Shown: positions 9,356-20,547 of the stretch, piece after piece | Layout: the number at the start of each line of letters is the position of its first letter | Numbering within the stretch: the stretch's first letter is position 1 | NCBI RefSeq assembly: GCF_910592395.1 | Contig: NC_088313.1 | Coordinates: 5,644,501-5,708,500 of the forward strand | DNA: 64,000 bases | Direction: 5' to 3' | Origin: Lineus longissimus | Lineage: Eukaryota > Nemertea > Pilidiophora > Heteronemertea > Lineidae | The notes under the pieces: model-generated | What the model saw: the letters and a program-made list of their open reading frames with translations, nothing else | The model's database searches: none | What the model was told of the DNA's origin: nothing | Program-made: the position numbers and the translations under genes

Positions 9356-11916
9356 CCATTTTTGTGAAATAAAAATGAAATAGAAATAAAGAAGATATAC
9401 CAATGAAACATGTCTTATTTTCTTTGTCTATGCTTCCTCTTCATGAAACAATTCAATAATACTTTCTTTCTGAGTGGTATACATTGAAACATTCATCTGG
9501 ACAAAGGGTAACTTTGCACTTTACACAAAAGTAGCGAGAATCGCGCCTTTTTCCCTTTTTTTGACATACTCTACATTTCTTCTGCTTATGCTTCTTTCCC
9601 TCCCCAGCAGGGAACATAGCCTTCTTGTGGACTTTAAACCCACCAATGAGCCTACCTTGGGGGTCATGAATGGGTGCTCTACGGGGTGGTTGGGGTGCTG
9701 GAGGGGGGTTCTCATCATCTGAGCTGGACGGCATTTCCTCATCAGTTTTGCATAATTCTTTGATTATTGATAGCTGAAAGTCCAGTAATGACAACTTGTC
9801 ATTTGGGTTATTGTCATTGTAAATGACATGGGCATTGTGTAAGGACAGTTCTAACAAATATAATACAAGTTTCTTGGTCCACTTGATTGTTTTTCTCACA
9901 GAGGGGTAGTACGAAAGCATCTGGTCAATGCGGTCAACCCCATTCATATTCTCATTATAATCTATGACACACACAGGTTTGTTCACATTGGTACGAGCGC
10001 CACCCCTTCCCCTGATCTGAATTTCTCTCATTGCATTGTCATGCTTTGTACTTATAACTCTCACAGTTCGATTGTCCTGCCAAGCCATTATAAGGCAACG
10101 TCCATTGTCTCTGGCAATAGTATCTCCTTTCTGAAGAGCGTGTCCACGAGTCCCAGCTTCACGAATCTCCAGTGGCTCTCCACGGTTTTTCCTCAGTGTA
10201 CCAACAACATAGGTGTTCCTATCAAGTAATGTTTCACTCAGAGCAACTGAATTATAAAAGTTATCCATATAGAGTGAGAAGAAGTGTCCCAGTAGTCTGC
10301 CACAAAGAGCCATTACTATCTCCCGAAGTGTGTTTCGAGTTCCATCATAGATCTGCAAGTTCCAGCAGTACGCTGTATGAGAGTCTGCAAGGATGTAACT
10401 CTTTATACCGTACTTGATTGGTTTCATAGGGTTATAAACCCTGAATGCTAGCCTCCCTTTCCAACGGAGCATACCTTCGTCTATGGATATGTGCTCATTC
10501 GGAGTGTAATAAGCACGAAACTTAGGAAGTAATGCGTCCAGGACAGGCCTTATTTTATAAAGCTTGTCTGCGTTGTCAGCAGGCATCGCTGCATTATCGT
10601 TGAAATGCAGGAACTTCATCAACAGCTGAAACCTGTTTCTAGACATAGTGTTATTGAAGAATGGGGTGGCGAGCACTTCATCAGTAGACCAGAACATAGA
10701 TAACTCAGGCTTTTTCGTGATACCAGTCAGCATGAGCAACCCGAGTAGTTTTTTCAACTCATCCATAGTCATAGCATCCCACTTTCGAACTCGTGAATGA
10801 GGGGAGGGAATAGCATTCAGACCAGTGAAGTATTGATCTGCATACCTGTTTGTTTCATTTACGATACCTTCCAAGACATCGTCATCAAAAAACAGGCGGA
10901 AATGATCGAGTGGGTTATTCCCTAGGTTGCGTGCAGGCCCTCTAGGCCCAGGGTTCCCGTCACAGGGCTGCACCACTGGCTGACGTCCAGCAGGCCCAAA
11001 TGGATTAGGGGGAAGAACTTGTGGTCTCCCTCTGCCTCTCCTGGCTCTTGCAGGTCCTCCACGATTCTGTTGGCCCCGGGCATGATTTGGTTGACCTCTA
11101 CCTCGATTTTGTTGACCTTGGGCCCCTCTCCCCCTTCCTTGGTTCCCTCGTCGACCTCTACCTCGTCTACGTCCCCTGCCCTGTCCCCTAGGAGTAGCAA
11201 CTGGTGCTAGAGGCCCACCATCACTATCTGAATCACCTGAGGCATTCCCTGCATCACTCCCGGAAGTGTCCATGCGGGCTGGACTATGGCCATGGCGTGC
11301 CCTTATTCTAGCACCACGGCGTACAGCCCCACGACCCCTAGCTGCATTAGTAGTAGTACTAGGCCCTGGTAAAGGTTCATTATCAACAGTGCTACCATCG
11401 TCACTATGTATATCTATATCTAAATCAGGCCTATTACTGCCGAGAGCATCGCCACTTTCACTGTCACTTTGATACACAGGCACATAGTCATTGTCTCTAC
11501 CATTATCGTTATCAGAGTCAACATCTGGGCCACCAAAATCGCCATCAACAGACTCAACAGCTCTCTCACCTGTATCAAGGCCTTCCTCAACATCACAATC
11601 ATATTCAGTGTCTGAATCATCGCCAAAAGGATCGCTTTCCGAACCAGAATCAGCGCAAATCTCAGCGACTTCTTCCACAGTGAAAGTTTTCCCTCTCCTG
11701 CCCGCCATTTTTGGCCAATGACGTCGCCTCGTAATGCTTACGCACACTTTCGATCGTCTGCTTGATGCCACATGAGTCATACATTGATTCTATGAGCTCA
11801 AATCGCCACGCCATCTGCTATAAGACCTTGAACTAAAAAAACGTTGATCGACGTCCTTTGGCAGTCAAGTGATTTATAGCAAAAACGTCGAACGACGTCC
11901 TTTGGCAGTCAAAGAG
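9291..11916. mobile_element. Complete piggyBac element inserted in last exon of GPCR A
   Basis: The element is bounded by the piggyBac target TTAA at 9287-9290 and 11917-11920. Removing it and one TTAA restores the exon exactly as in copies B-D (CAGTGCTTAAACTATCC). Terminal inverted repeats are CTCTTTCACTGCC on the left and CTCTTTGACTGCC (reverse complement) on the right, 12 of 13 matching. A subterminal direct repeat near the right end contains GACGTCCTTTGGCAGTCAA twice (about 11851 and 11896). It holds one intact transposase gene on the minus strand. Confidence 0.95.
9453..11708 (-). CDS. piggyBac transposase (PGBD4-like), intact
   Basis: The frame is open from an ATG at 11780 (775 aa); I prefer the ATG at 11708 (MAGRRGKTF, 751 aa) because the first 24 residues look nonconserved. 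In 775-aa numbering, residues 36-130 are acidic, 198-250 are RG-rich, and about 290-650 are the DDE_Tnp_1_7 domain. The catalytic aspartates are visible as SIDEGM (D434), YMDNFYNS (D506) and NMNGVDRID (D616). The C-terminal 40 residues form a Cys-rich zinc domain starting CRVCQKKG. It cuts and pastes the element at TTAA without a footprint. There is no stop or frameshift, and the TIRs are present, so the copy could be active. Confidence 0.93.
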   Translation of the reverse strand: MAGRRGKTFTVEEVAEICADSGSESDPFGDDSDTEYDCDVEEGLDTGERAVESVDGDFGGPDVDSDNDNGRDNDYVPVYQSDSESGDALGSNRPDLDIDIHSDDGSTVDNEPLPGPSTTTNAARGRGAVRRGARIRARHGHSPARMDTSGSDAGNASGDSDSDGGPLAPVATPRGQGRGRRRGRGRRGNQGRGRGAQGQQNRGRGQPNHARGQQNRGGPARARRGRGRPQVLPPNPFGPAGRQPVVQPCDGNPGPRGPARNLGNNPLDHFRLFFDDDVLEGIVNETNRYADQYFTGLNAIPSPHSRVRKWDAMTMDELKKLLGLLMLTGITKKPELSMFWSTDEVLATPFFNNTMSRNRFQLLMKFLHFNDNAAMPADNADKLYKIRPVLDALLPKFRAYYTPNEHISIDEGMLRWKGRLAFRVYNPMKPIKYGIKSYILADSHTAYCWNLQIYDGTRNTLREIVMALCGRLLGHFFSLYMDNFYNSVALSETLLDRNTYVVGTLRKNRGEPLEIREAGTRGHALQKGDTIARDNGRCLIMAWQDNRTVRVISTKHDNAMREIQIRGRGGARTNVNKPVCVIDYNENMNGVDRIDQMLSYYPSVRKTIKWTKKLVLYLLELSLHNAHVIYNDNNPNDKLSLLDFQLSIIKELCKTDEEMPSSSDDENPPPAPQPPRRAPIHDPQGRLIGGFKVHKKAMFPAGEGKKHKQKKCRVCQKKGKRRDSRYFCVKCKVTLCPDECFNVYHSERKYY

Positions 11917-12057
11917 TTAAACTATCCATGGAGACACTAGACATTTTTCAAGCGCGCCATAGCCAAGACTATGTTTAGTCATTTGAGACATATAAGTAGA
12001 GGAAACGGACAGCTCAGCATGTGAGGAAATGTCTAGGAGGAGAATTTTAGTGGAGCC

Positions 12058-12063
12058 AATAAA
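12058..12063 (+). terminator. Poly(A) signal of GPCR A-type unit
   Basis: AATAAA about 120 bp after the ancestral stop codon of copy A (displaced by piggyBac). The same motif follows the stops of B (16180-16185) and C (19625-19630), but is missing after D. An earlier AATAAA inside piggyBac (about 9368) could now end the A transcript. Confidence 0.45.
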
Positions 12064-12384
12064 AATCGGTATAGTTTCCTGTTTTTAGGGCTATATATGC
12101 ATTATCGGTCGGGGGGGGGGGGCATAGGCTCTCTGGTTTGACTGCACACAATAGGCATCCAATATCTTAATGAAAAACACGTTTCAAGACATCTGGTGGC
12201 CCACAATAGCCCCCGGCCTGCACCCCACTTTAATAACATATGTCCCTATTTTCAGGAAAAGCATGGACTTATTGGACGTTGTATACTAGAATACTGTTGT
12301 AAGAAAAAAAAGTGAAATTTTCTCAGATTTTGCTGGTGATCAGTAGTGTCAACTGTAGATATTTCAGATTTTTCAACTAATTTA

Positions 12385-13206
12385 TGGCTTCAAAGTTGGC
12401 GTATGAAATACACTGTAATTCGAGTTATTCTTAGGCTGTTTGCATGCAATATTATTGTTTCCATTTATAACCCGTCCAGGTTTAACTCAGCTCAGCATCA
12501 TCAAAGTGGGTTATTTTGGTGGTATATTCTTATTCAGAGAGACGTAATTAATCACGCAAACTGCGGACCACATGAACTTGATAAGTCATATTGTAATGCT
12601 GCAACATATTGCACACATGGCAAAACAAATGAATTTAGTCAGTCACGAAGATCGCTTTGGTTTTTCGAAGTAGGTGGAAACAAACAAGCGTACTACGTGA
12701 GACTGTTGGATGCTGGCTACCGCAAGATGACGCATACGACCCTCGGCTCCTATATGAAGGGCTTCAAGGCAAAACGACCATGGTTGCATTTCCTTGCATC
12801 CCTTCAAGTATTCCATTGTCATTTTGGCTTCCGATATAAACATGAATCTATGTGCCACAGGTTCACCATGTTCCCGGCGGTCAAGCATTAACCCGATCAT
12901 TTTCCACAACCGATATCTTTCAAAGACAACATAAAACTGTATTTTCACAAGGTATTTTATAGTGAAGAAACAAGGAACTGGGAATATAGGAATGTTCTCC
13001 CATCGGCAAGCACACGACTACTGCAACTGATCGGCACACTGCTATACCACGATGAACATTTCTAACTACCAAACGAAGTTTATATAGGGTACAGGAAAAT
13101 CTAGATTCAGAGCTTAACAGGAGCTTGCTTCCCTGATGACTGATCAGTGTTGGTGCACTTTAGTACCACATTCATGAATAAAAGTCTTGGTCGAATGTAG
13201 TGTAGG
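12385..13206 (+). promoter_or_regulatory. Conserved 5' flank of GPCR B with TATA box
   Basis: Homologous to the flanks of A, C and D. TATATAG at 13081-13087 lies 126 bp before the start codon at the same position as in D, so transcription probably begins about 30 bp after it and leaves a short 5'UTR. Confidence 0.5.
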
Positions 13207-16062
13207 ATGGATTTCTATACTTATAAAAATTCCTCTTCAACTGCTGCTGGACAGTTGCCTCAAGGTATCCGCACTCTCCAACTCATTCTGACCGCTCTTT
13301 CCCAATACACCGTCTTGGTGCCTGTCATCCTGGGGGTCCCCGGCAATTTCCTATCAATACTCGTTGCCAATAGACCACAGAACAAGAACCTCTCCCCATG
13401 TGTCTACATGACAGGCATGGCAGTTGTTGATACCATTTTTCTCCTAGAGGTGGCCTGGTTTTATTCTACATTTTATGTTGGAGTTCTAGACGGTGTTATT
13501 GTTTCCTTTAAGCAGGCGGAGACTCTTTACCAGTAGGTATATTGCTTTCTTCTTGTACTCATATAATGATCAACTTATGTGACCCATCACAGCAAAACCA
13601 GGCATGAGCGTGAATGACGACAGGGGATAATTGAAGAAATCGATGTAATCATTATTTCAAAACAGGTAGACAACAGTGAAATAAACAAAAAACAGCCTAT
13701 CTCAACCTTCAAAGCTCAGAACAAGATGGACCTGGTTTTGCTGTGACGGGTATGAAAGTTTTATCCGATGGTATCCATGAGGAACGACCAGCTGTCTTCT
13801 CTACGTATTTCTCATGAACTGATCGAGCAAATTATTATAGTAACTGTCAGAACTTTTTGATGCTGTATCTGTATCTTGTATCTGTCGGGAACTTGTCGCA
13901 CTTGGAAGACTCCAGAACTGAATGGCATTCCCATAATCAATGGCGTCATCTGAATATTTCTGTGATAAGAGTCAGGAGAATGAGTAGACATGAAAACGTG
14001 CAGTTTGACCACATTTTTAGTCAAGAAATAATGAAAGCGAATGTATTTCTTGCGGCGTAGAATCAAGACATAGGAATACATTTGGCACATCATCAATAGA
14101 TGAACTGATTAAACAACTGTAACTACAATGTCTTACAAACGGCTTAGTCCTCACTTTCAAAAAGTTCTCTTGCAACTCAGAGGGCATGCAGGCCGAATTA
14201 ATTAGAAAAATTGTGAAGTTATTTTAAAAGAAAACGGTTGGGCGTAGACGAAAGCCATTTGTAAGATATTGCACCGGTTGTTGTGTAATCAGTTCACCTA
14301 CTATTCTGCTTTTAAATCTTGTTTTCGTCTTTAATCTGTGCAGCCAAAAATCCTGTTGCTTTCATTAATTAGTGAGTACAGTGTATTCTTACTCTTTCTC
14401 TTTTCTGCAACCAAGAATGAGACTATCGATTACTACCAATATTTGTTTTTCATGTAATCATCTTTTTAAGAAGAACAGCAAGTAAGTCCTTCTCTCGACC
14501 TTAAATGGCTCTTTTAAAAACGAGGTCAAGTGTTGCTAAGCATTAGTCTTGCGCTCAGCCCACGACACGTGACCTTACTTATGTTACTTTGCCAAATCAC
14601 GTTATTGTAATCTCGCTTTCATTTTTAGATTTCATATATTTGTACTCTACACAAGCTCTATGCTGTCGGGTCTTTTTCTGACCGGTATGTCTTTGGATCG
14701 TCTGGTCGCCGTGACGTCACCAATGAAGGTATCGCGTCTGTGCACTGCAACACGCGCCAAGTCAATCGTTTTGGTGACGTCAGTTGTTATCACTGCAGTT
14801 AATGTTCATCTTTTTTATGTCATGGAATACGTCTTCGACGCCAAAACAGGTAAATAAAGAGGTTTTTTTAATAAATATGATCGCATTTTGATGCGATTTC
14901 GACTGAGCTTACCTGACATATATCTTGAAATGGAATGGTTGCAATCTATGAAGTATCAAAACCGTAATCTATGAATGTTACATTGCGTCTCATTTTCGCT
15001 GCAGCGGGTGTGGGGTCACAACTATAAACGTTTGGTTAAAAGGTGATACAAAATATAGAGGGAGCCCAAAAACAATAAGACACTTTCCAATGTTTTTTTA
15101 TGTGTTTTACAGTATAGAAGAGAAATCGGGTCGAGTGTCCCTCTACCAAAAGGTCTGCATTTTAGCACGTAACACTCCTCGCAGTGTTTGGAGAGACAAC
15201 CGATACCTTTTGTGTAACATCACTCCCCTTAACCAACGGCTCTTGCAGATGTAAAAGATGTTGTCCATATTTTTACCATGTATAGAACCTGGGTAACAGT
15301 TTCTGCATTGGTAAAGGTCGCGAATGGTTAGAAAGTAACAGTGGACCACTAGATTTTCGCGGGCATTTTTCGCGACTGGCTCAAGTATAACCACGACTCG
15401 AGAAAGTTACTATCATAAAATACATTTAATTCATCGGAAAAAACTGAAATTTTTTTCATTATTGCACCAAGAAAATAAAAAGCGTGATTTTTTTCTGATA
15501 TCTTTGCTACTCGCAAAATGAAAAGGCGCAACAATTTTGTGGTCTTGATCAAGTATGGCTTTATTTCTTTCTTTCAGGAACCCGCGTCATCAACATAGTT
15601 CACGAAAACAAGACTTTCGAAAGGTTTTCTTATTATTTCAACATACTGTTTGGGACAGTCGTACCTTTTCTCACAATATTTGGCAGCAACATCATTATCA
15701 TTATCACACTTAACCGGGCTGCAAGTCAAAGAAGGAAGATGCTTGAAAATAGTCAACAAGACAAATTCCAAAAGGGAACGCAGCACTTAACGGTCATGTT
15801 GATATTGGTAAGCGTTGCTTATATCGTGACTTCACTTCCCTACCGAACTTATATCCCGATTTTAAAACTTGCCAAAGTCTATGCAATGAGATCAAATTAC
15901 CTCCGATTGAGTTATGTTGTTGGTGCATCGGCTACACTGAATCTATGGTTTTGTAATTATGGGGTAAATTTTTACCTCTACATATGTGGCGGTGGGAGGC
16001 GTTATCGCAAGGATACTGCAGAGGTCCTAAAGCAGTGCTTAAACTATCCATGGAGACACTAG
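13207..16062 (+). CDS. GPCR paralog B, three exons, intact
   Basis: Exons 13207-13532, 14629-14849 and 15578-16062 (326, 221 and 485 nt) join in frame to 343 aa. Donors are GTAGGT and GTAAAT; acceptors are TTTTAG and TTTCAG. TM1 carries GVPGN, TM2 MAVVDTIFLL, TM3 ends in SLDRLVAV, TM6 has SLPYRTYIP, and TM7 has NYGVNFYLY in place of NPxxY, followed by a basic helix 8 (GGGRRYRKD) and the short tail ending YPWRH. The extracellular side has neither the usual Cys at the top of TM3 nor a Cys in loop 2. It is a class A receptor of an expanded lineage-specific family; the ligand is unknown. The reading frame shows no defect, and a TATA box and poly(A) signal are in place. Confidence 0.85.
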
Positions 16063-16435
16063 ACATTTTTCAAACGTGCCATAGCCAATACTGTGTTTAG
16101 TCATTTGAGACATATAAGTAGAGGAAAAGGACAGCTCAGCATGTGAGGAAATGTCTAGGAGGAGAATTTTAGTGGAGCTAATAAAAATATGGGCTCTCTG
16201 GTTTGACTGGACACCATAGGCATCCAATATGTAAATGAAGAACACTTTACAGATATCTGGTGCTGTTGGCCAACAATAGCCCCCGGCCTGCTCCCCACTT
16301 TAATAATATATGTCCCTTTTTTTAGGAAAAGCATAGACTTATTGGACGTTCTACTAGAATAAAATTGTAAGAAAAAAAGCGAAATTTCCTTAGATTTTGC
16401 TGGTTATCAGTGATGTCAACTGTAGATATTTCAGA

Positions 16436-17260
16436 TAATTTATGGCTCAAAGTTGGCGAATAAAATACACAGTAATTCGAGTTATTCTTAGGCTATTTGC
16501 TTGCAATATTATTGTTTCCATTTATAATCCGTCCAGGTTTAACTCAGCTCAGCATTGTCAAAGTTGGTTATTTTAGTGGTACATCTTCATTCAGAGAGAC
16601 GTAATTAATCACGCAAACAGCGGAGCGCATGAAGTTGATAAGTCATATTGTAATGCTGCAGCATATTGCACACATGGCAAAACAAATGAATTTATTTTGT
16701 CACGAAGATCGCTTCGGTTTTTCGAAGTAGGTGGAAACAAACAAGCGTACTACGTGAGACTGTTGGATGCTGGCTACCGCAAGATGACACACGTCCCTCG
16801 GGACCTATATGAAGGGCTTCAAGGCAAAACGACCATGGTTGCATTTCCTTCTATCCCTTCAAGTATTCCATGGTCATTTTGGCTTCCGATATAAACATGA
16901 ATCTATGTGCCACAGGTTCACCATGTTCCCGGCGGCCCAGCATTAACCCGATCATTTTCCACAACCGATATCTTTCAAAGACAACATAAAACTGTATTTT
17001 CACAAGGTATTTTATAGTGAAGAAACAAGGAACTGGGAATATAGGAATGTTCTCCCATCGGCAAGCACACGACTACTGCAACTGATCGGTACACTGCTAT
17101 ACCACGATGAACATTTCTAACTACCAAACGAAGTTATATAGGGTACAGGAAAATCTAGATTCAGAGCTTAACAGGAGCTTGCTTCCCTGATGACTGATCC
17201 GTGTTTGTGCACTTTAGTACCACATTCATGAATAAAAGTCTTGGTCAAATGTAGTGTAGG
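16436..17260 (+). promoter_or_regulatory. Conserved 5' flank of GPCR C with TATA box
   Basis: Same block as in B and D. TATATAG at 17135-17141, 126 bp before the start codon. Confidence 0.5.
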
Positions 17261-19506
17261 ATGGATTTATATACTTATAGTAATTCCTCTTCAACTGCTG
17301 CCGGACAGTTGCCTCAAGGTATCCGCACTCTCCAACTCATTCTGACCGCTCTTCTCCAATACACTGTCTTGGTGCCTGTCATCCTGGGGGTCCCCGGCAA
17401 TTTCCTATCAATACTCGTTGCCAATAGACCACAGAACAAGAACCTCTCCCCATGTGTCTACATGACAGGCATGGCAGTTGTTGATACCATTTTTCTCCTC
17501 GAGGTGGCCTGGTTTTATTCTACATTTTATGTTGGAGTTCTGGATGGTGTTATTGTTTCCTTTAAGCAGGCGGAGACTCTTTACCAGTAGGTATATTGCT
17601 TTCCTTCTTGTTTTCATATATGATCAACTTCGACTCCAGAACTGAATGGCATTCCCATAAGCAATGGCGTCATCTGAATATTTTAAATATGAGATTATAA
17701 TTTTTTTAGATATGGGCAGTAATCCATAGACAGTTTTGTGACAGTCATGAGAAGGAGTAGACAAGAAAACGTGCAGTTTGACCACATTTTCAGTCAAGAT
17801 ATAATGAGAGCGAATGTATTTCTTGCGGCGTTCAATCAAGACAAATGAATTCATTTTGCACCTCATCAAAGTAAAATGTAGATGAACTAATTAAACAACT
17901 ATATCTACAATGTCTTACAACCGCCTTAAAAAAAAAAATTCTTGCAACTTAGAGGGCACGCATATGGCCAGCCGTGTGTCCAATAATTCAGAAAACCTAG
18001 TGTCATGGACCTAGTGTCTTGCATCAAAACTTAGTTTGATGCAAGAAAACCATGTTTTTTTCAATGAAACTTGGTAGCAGAATTAAACCGAAAGTGGGGA
18101 ATAAAAAAAAAAACAGCTTCTCAGGCGGAACATGTCAAGGTTTTGGAGGAGTGATTTAGTGATCTCAAAACATTGCGGGTCAAGATGTAACTCTTTTAAA
18201 ACGAGGTCAAGTGTTGCTAAGTATTAGTTTTGCGCTCAGCCCACGACACGAGACATTACTTACTTAACGTTGGAAAATCACGTCCTTGAAATCTCCCTTT
18301 CATTCTTAGATTTCATATATTTGTACTCTACACAAGCTCCATGCTGTCGGGTCTTTTTCTGACCGGTATGTCTTTGGATCGTCTGGTCGCCGTGACGTCA
18401 CCAATGAAGGTCTCGCATCTGTGCACGGCAGCACGCGCCAAGTCAATCGTTTTAGTGACGTCAGTCGTTATCACTGCAGTCAATGTTCATCTTTTTTATG
18501 TAATGGAATACGTCTTTGACGCCAAAACAGGTAAATAAAGAGTTTCAAAATCTTGATGTGTTTTCTACTGAGCTTTATACCTGACATATACATGTAACTT
18601 GAAACAGAATGGTTGCAGCAATGAAGTATCGAAATCATAATCTATAAATGTTACGCTGCGTCTCGTTTTCGCTGCAGCGGGTGTGGGGACGCAACCATAA
18701 ACGCTTGGTTAAAAAGTTGGTACAAAATATGGAGGGGGCAAAAATAGTTTTAAAAAAACCATCTCTTTGTTTTATTTGAGGTGTTTTAGGAGAGAAATCG
18801 GGTACTAGAGCTCCCCTCTCGCCAAAAACAGAGGTGAGGTACGTCGGTTTTGGCCTGCATTTTAGCATGTTACTCGATCCTCGCATGGTGAGACAACCGA
18901 TGTCTCTTGTTTAAGGTCACTCCCCTTATAAACCAGGGGATGTTGCAAATGCTATGAGATGGTGATTTCAATATTTGCACCATACCTGTGTGTTTTTTCG
19001 ATTTTTGCTACTTTCTTTCAGGAACCCGCGTCATCAACATAGTTCACGAAAACAAGACATTCGAAAGGTTTTCTTATTATTTCAACATACTGTTTGGGAC
19101 AGTTGTACCTTTTCTCACAATATTTGGCAGCAACATCATTATCATTATCACACTTAACCGGGCAGCAAGTCAAAGAAGGAAGATGCTTGAAAATAGTCAA
19201 CAAGACAAATTCCAAAAGGGAACACAGCACTTAACGGTCATGTTGATATTGGTAAGCGTTGCTTATATCGTGACTTCACTTCCCTACCGAACTTATATCC
19301 CGATTTTGAAACTTGCAGGGTTTTATGCAATGAGATCAAATTACCTTCGGTTGAGTTATGTCGTTGGTGCATCTGCTACACTGAATCTATGGTTTTGTAA
19401 TTATGGGGTAAATTTTTACCTCTACATTTGTGGCGGTGGGAGGCGTTATCGCAAGGATACTGCAGAGGTTCTAAAGCAGTGCTTAAATTATCCATGGAGA
19501 CACTAG
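17261..19506 (+). CDS. GPCR paralog C, three exons, intact
   Basis: Exons 17261-17586, 18310-18530 and 19022-19506 have exactly the same lengths as in B and encode 343 aa with the same TM motifs (GVPGN, MAVVD, SLDRLVAV, SLPYRTY, NYGVNFYLY). Differences from B are few: MDLYTYSN at the start, LLQYTVL in TM1, and AGFYAMRS in the TM6-TM7 loop. Intron 1 is 723 bp, against 722 bp in D with nearly identical sequence and 1096 bp in B, so C and D are the most recent duplicates or have been homogenised by gene conversion. No defect is seen. Confidence 0.85.
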
Positions 19507-19724
19507 ATATTTTTCAAGCGCGCCACAGCCAAGACTGTGTTTAGTCATTGGAGACATATAAGTAGAGGAAGCCGGACAGCTCAGCATGTGAGGAAATGTC
19601 TCGGAGGAGAATTTTAGTGGAGCCAATAAAAATCGGTGTAGTTTCCTGTTTTTAGGGCTATTTATTATGCATTATCGGTAGTGTCAATTGTAGATATACT
19701 GTAGATATTTAAGATTTTCAGGTA

Positions 19725-20547
19725 ATTTATGGCTCAAAATTGGCGTATAAAGTACACAGTAATTCGAGTTATTCTTAGGCTATTTGCATGTAATATTATT
19801 GTTTCCATTTATAACCCGTCCAGATTTAACTCAGCTCAGCATTGTCAAAGTCGGTTATTTTGGTGGTACATTTTTATTCAGAGAGACGTAATTAATCACG
19901 CAAACTGCGGAGCGCATGAAGTTGATAAGTCATATTGTAATGTTGCAGCATATTGCACACATGGCATAACAGATGAATTTATTCAGTCACGCTGATTGCT
20001 TTGGTTTTTCGAAGTAGGTGGAAACAAACAAGCGTACTACGTGTGACTGTTGCTGGCTACCGCAAGATGACGCATACGACCCTCGGCTCCTATATGAAGG
20101 GCTTCAAGGCAAAACGACCATGGTTGCATTTCCTTGCATCCCTTCAAGTATACCCATGGTCATTTTGGCTTCCGATATAAACATGAATCTTTGTGCCACA
20201 GGTTCACCATGTTTCCGGCGGCCCAGCATTAACCCGATCATTTTCCACAACCGATATCTTTCAAAGACAACATTAAACTGTATTTTCACAAGGTATTTTA
20301 TAGTGAAGAGACAAGGAACTGGGAATATAGGAATGTTCTCCCATCGGCAAGCACACGACTACTGCAACTGATCGGTACACTGCTATACCACGATGAACAT
20401 TTCTAACTACCAAACGAAGTTTATATAGGGTACAGGAAAATCTAGATTCAGAGCTTAACAGGAGCTTGCTTCCCTGATGACTGATCAGTGTTGGTGCACT
20501 TTAGTACCACATTCATGAATAAAAGTCTTGGTCGAATGTAGTGTAGG
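19725..20547 (+). promoter_or_regulatory. Conserved 5' flank of GPCR D with TATA box
   Basis: Same block as in B and C. TATATAG at 20422-20428, 126 bp before the start codon. Confidence 0.5.

Noticed and set aside
12346-12891. 181-codon ORF in the upstream block of GPCR B
   Set aside because: The homologous blocks of A, C and D are broken by different stops and frame changes, so the block is conserved as DNA, not as protein.
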